Below are positions 45,541 through 56,300 of a stretch of 64,000 nt of DNA, in pieces. The position numbers and the translations under genes are program-made. How positions within the stretch are numbered: the stretch's first letter is position 1; every line of letters begins with the position of its first letter. The DNA is from Allolobophora icterica (taxonomy: Eukaryota; Annelida; Clitellata; Crassiclitellata; Lumbricidae): NCBI GenBank assembly GCA_963556255.1, contig OY744609.1, positions 7,406,237 to 7,470,236 on the forward strand, in the 5' to 3' direction. Below the pieces are notes generated by a model that saw nothing but the letters and a program-made list of their open reading frames with translations, was not told the origin of the DNA and did not search any database.

Positions 45541-48500
45541 ACACCCTACTCCACAAGTCATTTGGTCCTAGCAGGAATGAACTCCCCTTTCAGTTTATCT
45601 TAGGAAGAATAAACTCCCGAGTCATTTGGTCCTAGGAAGAATGAACTCCCCTTTCAGTTTATCCTAGGAAGAACAAACTCCCCGAGTCATTTGGTCCTAG
45701 GAAGAACGAACTCCCCTTTCAGTTATTCCTAGGAAGAATAAACTCCCGAGTCATTTGGTCCTAGGAAGAATGAACTCCCCTTTCACTTTATCCCAGGAAG
45801 AATGAACTCCCGAGTCATTTGGTCCTAGGAAGAATCAACTCCCCTTTCAGTATACCCTAGAAAGAATGAACTCCCCGAGTCATTTGGTCCTAGGAAGAAT
45901 GAACTCCCCTTTCAGTATACCCTAGGAAGAATGAACTCCACGAGTCATTTGATCCTAGGAAGAATGAACTCCCCATTCAGTTTATCCTAGGAGGAATAAA
46001 CTCCCCGAGTCATTTGGTCCTAGGAAGAATGAACCCCCCTTTCAGTTTATCCTAGGAAGAATGAACTCCCCGAGTCATTTGGTCCTAGGAAGAATGAACT
46101 CCCCTTTCAGTTTATCCTAGGAAGAATAAACTCCCCGAGTCATTTGGTCCTAGGAAGAATGAACTCCCCTTTCAGTTTATCCTAGGAAGAATAAACTCCC
46201 CGAGTCATTTGGTCCTAGGAAGAATGAACTCCCCTTTCTGTTTATCCTAGGAAGAATAAACTCCCCGAGTCATTTGGTCCTAGGAAGAATGAACTCCTCT
46301 TTCAGTTTATCCTAGGAAGAACAAACTCCCCGAGTCATTTGGTTCTAGGAGGAACGAACTCCCCTTTCAGTTATTCCTAGGAAGAATAAACCCCCGAGTC
46401 ATTTGGTCCTAGGAAGAATGAACTCCCCTTTCAGTTTATCCTAGGAAGAATGAACTCCCCGAGTCATTTGGTCCTAGGAAGAATCAACTCCCCGTTCACT
46501 TTGTCCTAGGAAGAATAAATTCCCGGAGTCATTTGGTCCTAGGAAGAATGAACTCCCCTTTCAGTATACCCTAGGAAGAATGAACTCCACGAGTCATTTG
46601 ATCCTAGGAAGAATGAACTCCCCATTCAGTTTATCCTAGGAGGAATAAACTCCCCGAGTCATTTGGTCCTAGGAAGAATGAACCCCCCTTTCAGTTTATC
46701 CTAGGAAGAATGAACTCCCCGAGTCATTTGGTCCTAGGAAGAATGAACTACCCTTTCAGTTTATCCTAGGAAGAATAAACTCCCCGAGTAATTTGGTCCT
46801 AGGAAGAATGAACTCCCCTTTCAGTTTATCCTAGGAAGAATAAACTCCCCGAGTCATTTGGTCCTAGGAAGAATGAACTCCCCTTTCTGTTTATCCTAGG
46901 AAGAATAAACTCCCCGAGTCATTTGGTCCTAGGAAGAATCAACTCCCCGTTCACTTTGTCCTAGGAAGAATAAATTCCCGGAGTCATTTGGTCCTAGGAA
47001 GAATGAACTCCCCTTTCAGTATACCCTAGGAAGAATGAACTCCACGAGTCATTTGATCCTAGGAAGAATGAACTCCCCATTCAGTTTATCCTAGGAGGAA
47101 TAAACTCCCCGAGTCATTTGGTCCTAGGAAGAATGAACTCCCCTTTCAGTTTATCCTAGGAAGAATGAACTCCCCGAGTCATTTGGTCCTAATAAGAATG
47201 AACTCCCCTTTCTGTTTATCCTAGGAAGAATAAACTCCCCGAGTCATTTGGTCCTAGGAAGAATGAACTTCCCTTTCTGTTTATCCTAGGAGGAATAAAC
47301 TCCCCGAGTCATTTGGTCCTAGGAAGAATGAACTCCCCTTTCAGTATACCCTAGGAAGAATGAACTCCCCGAGTCATTTGGTCCTAGGAAGAATCAACTC
47401 CCCTTTCAGTATACCCTAGGAAGAATAAACTCCCCGAGTCATTTCGTCCTAGGAAGAATGAACTCCCCTTTCAGTTTATCCTAGGAAGACTGAACTCCCC
47501 GAGTCATTTGGTCCTAGGAAGAATGAACTCCCCGTTCACTTTGTCCTAGGAAGAATAAACTACCCGAGTCATTTGGTCCTAGGAAGAATCAACTCCCCTT
47601 TCAGTTTATCCTAGGAAGAACAAACTCCCCGAGTCATTTGGTCCTAGGAGGAACGAACTCCCCTTTCAGTTATTCCTAGGAAGAATAAACCCCCGAGTCA
47701 TTTGGTCCTAGGAAGAATGAACTCCCCTTTCAGTTTATCCTAGGAAGAATGAACTCCCCGAGTCATTTGGTCCTAGGAAGAATCAACTCCCCGTTCACTT
47801 TGTCCTAGGAAGAATAAATTCCCGGAGTCATTTGGTCCTAGGAAGAATGAACTCCCCTTTCAGTATACCCTAGGAAGAATGAACTCCACGAGTCATTTGA
47901 TCCTAGGAAGAATGAACTCCCCATTCAGTTTATCCTAGGAGGAATAAACTCCCCGAGTCATTTGGTCCTAGGAAGAATGAACTCCCCTTTCAGTTTATCC
48001 TAGGAAGAATGAACTCCCCGAGTCATTTGGTCCTAATAAGAATGAACTCCCCTTTCTGTTTATCCTAGGAAGAATAAACTCCCCGAGTCATTTGGTCCTA
48101 GGAAGAATGAACTTCCCTTTCTGTTTATCCTAGGAGGAATAAACTCCCCGAGTCATTTGGTCCTAGGAAGAATGAACTCCCCTTTCAGTATACCCTAGGA
48201 AGAATGAACTCCCCGAGTCATTTGGTCCTAGGAAGAATCAACTCCCCTTTCAGTATACCCTAGGAAGAATAAACTCCCCGAGTCATTTCGTCCTAGGAAG
48301 AATGAACTCCCCTTTCAGTTTATCCTAGGAAGACTGAACTCCCCGAGTCATTTGGTCCTAGGAAGAATGAACTCCCCGTTCACTTTGTTATAGGAAGAAT
48401 AAACTACCCGAGTCATTTGGTCCTAGGAAGAATCAACTCCCCTTTCAGTTTATCCTAGGAAGAATAAACTCCCCGAGTCATTTGGTCCTAGGAAGAATGA

Positions 48501-51250
48501 ACTCCCCGTTCACTTTGTCCTAGGAAGAATAAACTCCCCGAGTCATTTGGTCCTAGGAAGAATGAACTCTCCTTTCAGTTTATCCTAGGAAGAATGAACT
48601 CCCCGAGTCATTTGGTCCTAATAAGAATGAACTCCCCTTTCAGTTTATCCTAGGAAGAATAAACTCCCCGAGTCATTTGGTCCTAGGAAGAATGAACTCC
48701 CCTTTCAGTATACCCTAGGAAATGAACTCCCCTTTCAGTTTATCCTAGGAAGAATGAACTCCCCAAGTCATTTGGTCCTAGGAAGAATCAACTCCCCTTT
48801 CAGTATACCCTAGGAAGAATAAACTACCCGAGTCATTTGGTCCTAGGAAGAATCAACTCCCCTTTCAGTTTATCCTAGGAAGAATAAACTCCCCGAGTCA
48901 TTTGGTCCTAGGAAGAATGAACTCCCCGTTCACTTTGTCCTAGGAAGAATAAACTCCCCGAGTCATTTGGTCCTAGGAAGAATGAACTCTCCTTTCAGTT
49001 TACCCTAGGAAGAAGAAACTCCCGAGTCATTTAGTCCTACGAAGAATCAACTCCCCTTTCAGTATACCCCAGGAAGAATGAACTCCCCGAGTCACTTGGT
49101 CCTAGGAAGAATGAACTCCCCTTTCTGTTTATCCTAGGAAGAATAAACTCCCCGAGTCATTTGGTCCTAGGAAGAATGAACTCCCCTTTCTGTTTATCCT
49201 AGGAAGAATGAACTCCCCGAGTCATTTGGTCCTAGGAAGAATGAAATTTCCGTTCAGTATACCCTAGGAAGAATGAACTCCCCGAGTCATTTGGTCCTAG
49301 GAAGAATCAACTCCCCTTTCAGTATACCCTAGGAAGAATAAACTCCCCGAGTCATTTGGTCCTAGGAAGATTGAACTCCCCTTTCAGTTTATCCTAGGAG
49401 GAATAAACTCCCCGAGTCATTTGGTCCTAGGAAGAATGAACTCCCCGTTCACTTTGTCCTAGGAAGAATAAACTACCCGAGTCATTTGGTCCTAGGAAGA
49501 TTGAACTCCCCGTTCACTTTGTCCTAGGAAGAATAAACTACCCGAGTCATTTGGTCCTAGGAAGAATCAACTCCCCTTTCAGTTTATCCTAGGAAGAATA
49601 AACTCCCCGAGTCATTTGGTCCAAGGAAGAATGAACTCCCCTATCTGTTTATCCTAGGAAGAATAAACTCCCCGAGTCATTTGGTCCTAGGAAGAATGAA
49701 CTCCCCTTTCTGTTTATCCTAGGAAGAATAAACTCCCCGAGTCATTTGGTCCTAGGAAGAATGAACTCCCCTTTCAGTATACCCTAGGAAGAATGAACTC
49801 CCCGAGTCATTTGGTCCTAGGAAGAATCAACTCCCCTTTCAGTATACCCTAGGAAGAATAAACTCCCCGAGTCATTTGGTCCTAGGAAGAATGAACTCCC
49901 CTTTCAGTTTATCCTAGGAAGAATGAACTCCCCGAGTCATTTGGTCCTAGGAAGAATCAACTCCCCGTTCACTTTGTCCTAGGAAGAATAAATTCCCGGA
50001 GTCATTTGGTCCTAGGAAGAGTGAACTCTCCTTTCAGTTTACTCTAGGAAGAAGAAACTCCCGAGTCATTTGGTCCTACGAAGAATCAACTCCCCTTTCA
50101 GTATACCCCAGGAAGAATGAACTCCCCGAGTCATTTGGTCCTAGGAAGAATCAACTCCCCTTTCAGTTTATCCTAGGAAGAATAAACTCCCCGAGTCATT
50201 TGGTCCTAGGAAGAATGAACTCCCCTTTCTGTTTATCCTAGGAGGAATAAACTCCCCGAGTCATTTGGTCCTAGGAAGAATGAACTCCCCTTTCAGTATA
50301 CTCTAGGAAGAATGAACTCCCCGAGTCATTTGGTCCTAGGAAGAATCAACTCCCCTTTCAGTATACCCCAGGAAGAATAAACTCCCCGAGTCATTTGGTC
50401 CTAGGAAGAATGAACTCCCCTTTCAGTTTATCCTAGGAAGAATGAACTCCCCGAGTCATTTGGTCCTAGGAAGAATGAACTCCCCGTTCATTTTATCCTA
50501 GGAAGAATAAACTCCCCGAGTCATTTGGTCCTAGGAAGAATGAACTCCCCTTTCAGTATACCCCAGGAAGAATGAACTCCCCGAGTCATTTGGTCCTAGG
50601 AAGAATCAACTCCCCTTTCAGTATACCATAGGAAGAATGATCTAACGAGTCATTTGGTCCTAGGAAGAATGAACTCCCCTTTCAGTTTATCCTAGGAAGA
50701 ATAAACTCCCCGAGTCATTTGGTCCTAGGAAGAATGAACTCTCCTTTCACTTTATCCTAGGAAGAATAAACTCCCATAGTCATTTGGTCCTAGGAAGAAT
50801 GAACTCCCCGAGTCATTTGGTCCTAGGAAGAATCAACTCCCCTTTCAGTTTATCCTAGGAGGAATAAACTCCCAGAGTCATTTGGTCCTAGGAAGAATGA
50901 ACTCCCCTTTCAGTTTATCCTAGGAAGAATGATCTCCCCGAGTCATTTGGTCCTAGGAAGAATCAACTCCCCTTTCAGTTTATCCTAGGAAGAATGAACT
51001 CCCCGAGTCATATGGTCCTAGGAAGAATGAACTCCCCTTTCAGTTTATCCTAGGAAGAATGAACTCCCCGAGTCATTTGGTCCTAGGAAGAATGAACTCC
51101 CCTTTCAGTTTATCCTAGGAAGAATAAACTCCACGAGTCATTTGGTCCTAGGAAGAATGAACTCCCCTTTCAGTTTATCCTAGGAAGAATAAACTCCCGA
51201 GTCATTTGGTCCTAGGAAGAATTAACTCCCCTTTCAGTTTATCCTAGTAA
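45541..51250 (-). repeat. Right arm array of the foldback element: inverse 65-bp units, about 88 copies
   Basis: Reverse complement of the left-arm unit: GAGTCATTTGGTCCTAGGAA-GAATGAACTCCCC followed by TTTCAGTTTATCCTAGGAA-GAATAAACTCCCC. It is over 2.5 times longer than the left arm. Marker variants such as CCTAATAAGAATG (47189 and 48033), GGAAGACTGAACT (47484 and 48328) and CCCGTTCACTTTG..AAATTCCCGG recur at 844-bp and about 1.3-kb distances, so blocks of about 13 and 20 units were duplicated. Confidence 0.96.
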
Positions 51251-51429
51251 GAATTAACTCCACTGGAGTGTTTATTCACCAGCAGGAGTGCTTTTGTCCT
51301 AGTAACAATACACTCCACTGTTCAATTGGTCCTAGTAAGAATTAACTCCCGAGTCAATATATCCTAGGATAAATAGACCCGGGAGTGTTTAAAAGGGGGA
51401 GTCTATTCAGCCTACTACACCGGCCCCAC

Positions 51430-51500
51430 GCATGAAGAAAGGAGGAGGGCTGTGCTAATGCTCTTTATTATGACACAGCATCATTAAACAGTAATTAACC
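51430..51500 (+). repeat. Right remainder of the dispersed repeat split by the foldback element
   Basis: GAAAGGAGGAGGGCTGTGCT and TATTATGACACAGCATCATT-AAACAG continue the module whose left part, CTGGTGGTGCC, lies at 39964-39974. Confidence 0.65.
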
Positions 51501-51718
51501 CAGATTTCACGTCAACAGCTTATCTACGGCGTTCGAACAATACTAACACACCCGAACTGCTTGGACATCATCTACAAATATCTTCAAGCCACACAGAAGA
51601 TCTTGCACCTGGCATGAACTTTGAAATATTAATAATAATTATAATTAATCACTATAAAAAATTATTTGTTCTAGGTTCTATATATAGTCTTTGTTATGGA
51701 GGTGTCGTAAGATAAATA

Positions 51719-51727
51719 ATGTGTGTG

Positions 51728-51803
<76 letters not shown>

Positions 51804-51826
51804 TGTGTGTGTGTGTGTGTGTGTGT
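51719..51826. repeat. (GTGC)n-(GT)n microsatellite
   Basis: (GTGC)n about 51728-51805 followed by (GT)n to 51826. Cys/Val/Arg and Ala/His/Thr ORFs are artefacts. Confidence 0.95.
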
Positions 51827-51884
51827 TGTGTGTTCACAAAATTCAACTTACATAATTTTTCTTTCACTAAGTACGATGTTAGCA

Positions 51885-52430
51885 GATTTGGAAGCCGCAA
51901 GATGTCGTTAACCAGTGACTAATAGGACACGAAATACAAAGCTCCAGTTACACACCTTTAAAGCGTTTCTTTTCTATGCTACATAGATCCGTCGCCTTCA
52001 ATCATTTGGCGCTATAGCTTGACAAAAAATAGAAGGATCTTTCCTGCTGATGTAAACGGCCTTTGAAGCCAAGAGATGTCGTTAAACCGTTGGATAAAAT
52101 CGTAGAATTAGTAGAACCTACTTTGTTATGTCCGTTTTCGGATGGTGCCAGTCCGAAGCCTCGATAAAGGAGGAGGGCGACGCTAATCATATTTGTTATT
52201 AACACAATCGTTGGAATAGCTATTTACTGTACAAAATGTTTCCATATCGATGTCAACCATCGCTGACGCCATAGGAAATCATTAAACAGTTGAAATCAAA
52301 TCCAATCGTGGGATTAACTTGGAGCTGCCTATAATCAGGTGGTGCCAGTCCGCAGCCTGGACTAGGCAGGAGGGCGACATCATTCATATTTGTTGTGAAA
52401 CGGCATCGTTAAACAGGAACTATGCATTGG
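51885..52430 (+). repeat. Run of dispersed-repeat modules in plus orientation
   Basis: GCCGCAAGATGTCGTTAACC with TACACACCTTTAAAGCG..CTATGCTACATAG (51890-51985), AAACGGCCTTTGAAGCCAAG with GATGTCGTTAAACC (52053-52088), GGTGCCAGTCCGAAGCCTCG with AAAGGAGGAGGGCGACGCTA (52144-52190), and GGTGCCAGTCCGCAGCCTGG with CAGGAGGGCGACATC (52341-52381). This is the clearest place to derive a consensus. Confidence 0.8.
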
Positions 52431-52614
52431 CCCTATTTCTAAGATACATCCCACCCACGTCTTCGGCTGTTTTAAAGATTGGCGTAGTGACGCCGTAGTC
52501 TATGGGAAGTTACAGGGCTCTGGCATTGTCTAGTTTCGCAGCACATTCTGTTTTACCTGCTGCCAAACCATTGTGTCTACATGTAGCTGCTTCGAAAACT
52601 GTAATACTGTGTGG

Positions 52615-52770
52615 CTAGCGGTCTATATGGCTATATGATTATATGGCTACATGGTTATATGACTATGTGGTTATGTAGCTATATGGTTATGTAGCTATGT
52701 GGTTATGTAGCTATATGGTTATGTAGCTATGTGGTTATATGGCTATATGGTTTATGGCTATATAGTTAGT
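52615..52770. repeat. 16-bp minisatellite (GGTTATGTAGCTATAT)n
   Basis: About nine diverged units of TATATGGTTATGTAGC-type repeats. Confidence 0.85.
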
Positions 52771-52874
52771 TCACAAAAATATCTAATTATAGTCTTCAGT
52801 GAGTTGGTTTATTTTGCAGATGACCGTGATGTCTGTGTATGGTTTAGTAGCTGTTGTATTCGAGGCTAAGCCAA

Positions 52875-53052
52875 TTTTTCTTCATCATCGTCGTCATCAT
52901 GGTTATTATAATCGTCATCAGCATCAGCAAAAACAATAACAACAACATCATCAACATTGTCGTGTTGTCTTCGTACCAATTATCATCATCATCATCATCC
53001 TCATCATCATCATCATCATTGTAAACATCATCATCATCATCATCATCATTGT

Positions 53053-53091
<39 letters not shown>

Positions 53092-53155
53092 TGTAATCAT
53101 CATCATCATCATCAAATAACAACAACAACAATAGCAACAACACCATCATTATCAA
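52875..53155. repeat. (ATC)n and (AAC)n microsatellite cluster
   Basis: (ATC)n interrupted four times by ATTGTAA, flanked by CAACAACAA runs. Poly-His and poly-Asp ORFs are artefacts. Confidence 0.93.
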
Positions 53156-53224
53156 CGAAAACATCATCGGCATCTGCTTCCTCTGTCTTGTCTCTCTGCA
53201 ACCGGAATCAGAACTTCACTCAAC

Positions 53225-53325
53225 ATCTCTGGACAACCCCTCTGACGAGACGCAGCGCTCGTTAGTAACTGCTGCCCAGCGCTTAGCCTAAGAATAGCGC
53301 TATATGAAGTTGAGTTTACGATTGC
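53225..53325 (+). repeat. LINE 3'-tail-like repeat, shared with 20890
   Basis: CTCTGGACAACCCCTCTGAC, CGCAGCGCTCGTTAG and AATAGCGCTATATGAAGTTG, then TTTACGATTGCGATT. The (GATTAC)-like end also appears at 11985, 24225 and 58975. Confidence 0.55.
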
Positions 53326-53465
53326 GATTCGAACCCTCAGCCACAGCGTTAGGGATAGCGATATTACTCAGCTCACCACCCAAATAATATTTTGATGAAA
53401 GGGTGACCCTAGTCTAGTCGGGACTCGTTTCCCTTTAGGGTTTCTACTTCACTCCCATGCACTGT

Positions 53466-53546
53466 TTCGCAGTGACTAGTGAAATGTTGCAGTGATTAGT
53501 GAAATGTTGCAGTGATTAGTGAAATGTTGCATTGATTAGTGAAATG
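53466..53546. repeat. 20-bp tandem repeat, four units
   Basis: GCAGTGATTAGTGAAATGTT repeated four times with GACT/CATT variants. Confidence 0.93.
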
Positions 53547-53664
53547 TTTGTAATTATGAAGTTTTTTGTTCTTCTTCTGTTGCTGTCGGAAACAATAAAA
53601 ACCTATGGTTATGGTTATGATACTCAACCAGGAAACCACTGTTGGGGGGATAGACCCTTATAAT

Positions 53665-53765
53665 CTGTCGGCTAGTTACTGTTTAACCACGTTGTGTCAT
53701 AACAAAGATGATTAGCGTTGCCCTCCTCCATTATCTAGGCTTCGGAATGGCGCCACTGCATTATC
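53665..53765 (-). repeat. Dispersed repeat module, minus orientation
   Basis: GTTACTGTTTAACCACGTTG, GTCATAACAAAGATGATTAG and CGTTGCCCTCCTCCATTATC, ending GGCGCCAC. Confidence 0.75.
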
Positions 53766-54109
53766 TGTTGCGTCTGCGTCTCATCATGCACTTGAGACAG
53801 GAGCCAATTACTATCTTCCCACCGGAAACGAGCCTCTGAAGAGGTGGTTACGCGAATCATGAAGCCTTCCGAAAACGAAACTGAAACCAGGTCTTTCTCT
53901 CGGCACAGCAGCATCGGCCTAAGCTTCCGACAGCAATCATTGTAATTTAATTGCAAGAGAACCTTTGCACGGCGTCTCTTGAGAAAATTCCACACTGACC
54001 TTGTTTTAGTGAAATTTAGTCATCCACCACTTGATGACCCTTTTATGAGAGCTCCACCCAATTGCGCTATAAAATCTTCAATTACAATTACAATTCAGTC
54101 CGCTTTTAG

Positions 54110-54800
54110 ATTTCTGTCGCCATAGTAGCCGTAAGATGTCGTTAAAGAAGTAGAAAATATTTGTGGGGCGTGGTGGCTCAGAGGTAAGTTCGGCGCCTTG
54201 TGACCGGAGGGTTGCAGGTTCGAATCCAACTCTAGCCGCTGCGTACGGACCTTTGGCAAGTCCTTCACTCGCAATTGCTCGTGGCGCTTCGGCGTGAAAA
54301 TTCCGGCACAGTATCAAATGCTGTAGTCGGGAGCGCCTCTGAGTAGTGTAGTAGACTTCGAGAGGCGCTATAGAAATATCCTGAATAAATAAATAAATAA
54401 ATAAATAAATTTTAAATTTCTTAAACACCTCTATATTAGAATCTTCTGATCCTATGTAGTCTTCGTTTTCGATTTGTTGATATAATTATTATAAATATTA
54501 TGTCTTTATCCCAAGTTCCCAAAATAAAGTAAGGTCGACTTACTACTGGCCATCCATGGTAGCCGTATCATATCGTTAACGAAGTAGAAAACATTTAAGT
54601 GTCTTAAACACCTTTATATTACAGTGTTCTGATTCTATGTAGTTCTCGTTTTTGATTGATTGCTACGATGCAACACCAATATAAAAAAAGGTCGACGTTA
54701 CTGGCCATGTTAGCCGTAAGATGTCGTTAAAGAAGTAGAAAATATTTAGGTTTCTGAAACACGTTTATATTATATTGTCTTGAACCTGCATAGTCCTCAT
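54110..54800 (+). repeat. Satellite-like 150-bp units, opposite orientation to 14150-15372
   Basis: TAGCCGTAAGATGTCGTTAA-AGAAGTAGAAAATATTT at about 54126, 54560 (TAGCCGTATCATATCGTTAA) and 54710, each followed by TTAAACACCTTTATATTA, TTCTGATTCTATGTAG and CTCGTTTTCG. Period about 150 bp outside the SINE insertion. Confidence 0.8.
54164..54411 (+). repeat. Complete tRNA-derived SINE (family 4) with (AAAT)n tail, nested in the satellite unit
   Basis: Pol III boxes are clear: A box within GTGGCTCAGAGGTAAGTTCG (54173-54192) and B box GGTTCGAATCC (54217-54227). A body with GGCAAGTCCTTCACTCGCAA follows. The 3' tail GGGAGCGCCTCTGAGTAG..GAGGCGCTATAGAAAT then runs into (AAAT)n. The tail matches the LINE 3' end at 12242-12310. 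The satellite unit breaks at GAAAATATTTG and resumes at AAATTTCTTAAACACC. Confidence 0.9.
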
Positions 54801-54889
54801 TTTCGGTTGTAAACGCTAGATACCACAGGAAAACGCATAAAAAGGTAAAATCTTACATGAGCCGTCGGTGGTTATGGTTACGGAGCTTG

Positions 54890-55390
54890 TAAAACAAAAC
54901 TCTGCTAACCATAAATAGAGCATTAATCCTTGTTCGCTCCATTGACTATCTTGTCTCTGACCTTCAACACTGGATGTCGACTAACCGTCTCTGCCTCAAT
55001 ATTGCAAAGACTCAATTGATCTGGTTTGGGACCAGGCAGCAGCTTGCTAAGCTCGACACTATTGCTGACAAAGAAATTCCCTGCTAACACGTCCGCGACT
55101 TGGGCGTCATACTTGAGTCCTCTCTCACGTTCATAGAGCATATCTCCAACATGACTCGCTCCTGCTTCTTTCAAATGAGACGTCTCAGGGCCATCAGACG
55201 CTCGGTCTCACCTTCTGTCTTTGCCACCATAGTTCAAGTACAGTATTTGTCTCCTCACGCTTGGACTACTGCAACTCGCTGCTAACTCTGCTAACCATCA
55301 TGGGTCTCCCTAAGCAGTGTCTCTCCCCCTTCAATCTGTTCTGAATGCTCATCGCTCGACTTCCACTAGTTTCAGATCTTCATTTGGATG
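54890..55390 (+). pseudogene. LINE reverse transcriptase C-terminal fragment (CR1-like)
   Basis: The plus-strand translation gives DYLVSDLQHWMSTNRLCLNI, AKTQLIWFGTRQQLAKLD, a TAA stop, HVRDLGVILESSLTFIEHIS, NMTRSCFFQMRRLRAIRRSV and SPSVFATIV. This is the RT thumb/connection region of CR1-like LINEs. It is broken by a stop near 55085 and a frameshift near 55240; the catalytic core lies upstream and is absent. Confidence 0.87.
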
Positions 55391-55809
55391 GTATTTCAGC
55401 TGATCATTTCCCTAGATTCAGATGACCTTTCAGATGGGCTCTTCCATTCTCACAATTTTTTACTTATTTTTTAAACTTATTTTACTGCGCATCTCCTGTG
55501 GGCAAACTTTCACCGAGGTAACCAGTTGCAAACGTCAGATAACCGATCAGCCAATCGTAAGAGACTCGATATTCCAAGTTTCGGTTTCGCTTTCACGAAG
55601 GTCATTGGCATTATTGGTTTCGTTGAATGGCTGTTAGAAATATGGCGACGGAACTTAGAAGATCCTGTCGCTTGCAGAATCAATAGTTGGCTGATAAACA
55701 ATAATTATTAAGGAAAACCACTAATTAGCTGCTAAACCTCATCGCTGGGGTTAGGTTGAGGCCAGAGCAAAGGTCAGGGCAGAGGTCAGACATGAGGGCA
55801 GGCTGAGGA

Positions 55810-55925
55810 CAGAGTTGAAGCCAGGGCTAAGGTCTCGAACGAACGAACGAATGAATGAATGAATGAACAAAAGAAAGCAAAACTGAATGAACGAATGAAT
55901 TATTGAACAAATGGACGTTTGAAGT
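55810..55925. repeat. Degenerate (GAAC/GAAT)n tract
   Basis: (GAAC)n and (GAAT)n short runs, preceded by AGGTCAGGGCAGAGGTCAGA-type imperfect repeats from 55745. Confidence 0.75.
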
Positions 55926-55984
55926 ATTGTCTAATCTTCTGTCACTTCAAGAAGATCTAAAGCCAGATTAGACACAGAGTATAG

Positions 55985-56300
55985 GCAAGTCTCTTTAGTT
56001 CGTTGGCATATAAACAAGTCTCTTTAGTTCGTTGGCTTATAAACAAGTCTCTTTAGTTCGTTGGCTTATAAATAAGTCTCTTTAGTTCGTTGGCATATAA
56101 ACAAGTCTCTTTAGTTCGTTGGCTTATAAACAAGTCTCTTTAGTTCGTTAACATATAAACAAGTCTCTTTAGTTCGTTGGCATATAAACAAGTCTCTTTA
56201 GTTCGTTGGCTTATAAACAAGTCTCTTTAGTTCGTTGGCTTATAAACAAGTCTCTTTAGTTCGTTAACATATAAACAAGTCTCTTTAGTTCGTTGGCATA
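55985..56300. repeat. 29-bp tandem array, subtype A, about 11 units
   Basis: Unit AAGTCTCTTTAGTTCGTTGG-CTTATAAAC (29 bp) with CATATAAAC and TAACATATAAAC variants in an alternating pattern. Nearly identical units. Confidence 0.96.

Larger units (their letters stand above)
39973..51423. mobile_element. Foldback-type transposon, about 11.45 kb, with giant tandem-repeat inverted termini
   Basis: The left end reads CCGGTGTAGGAGGCTGAATA and GACTCCCC. The reverse complement of the right end reads CCGGTGTAGTAGGCTGAATA and GACTCCCC. Inverse similarity continues for about 100-200 bp (AAACACTCCCGG, ATCCTAGGAT, GACTCGGGAGTTAATT) and then passes on both sides into arrays of the same 65-bp unit in opposite orientation (left 40090-42243, right 45541-51250). 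A single-copy centre of about 3.3 kb (42244-45540) carries a decayed ORF and a nested LINE. Long inverted repeats built of short tandem units define foldback elements (Drosophila FB, sea urchin TU). It sits in a dispersed-repeat copy: GGTGGTGCC lies on the left, AAAGGAGGAGGGC on the right. No target duplication is evident, and the outermost bases are uncertain by about 6 because GTGG-GCC also matches inversely. Confidence 0.88.

Noticed and set aside
53735..53995. 86-codon minus-strand ORF
   Set aside because: Overlaps a dispersed-repeat module at its 3' side and shows no domain; probably chance.
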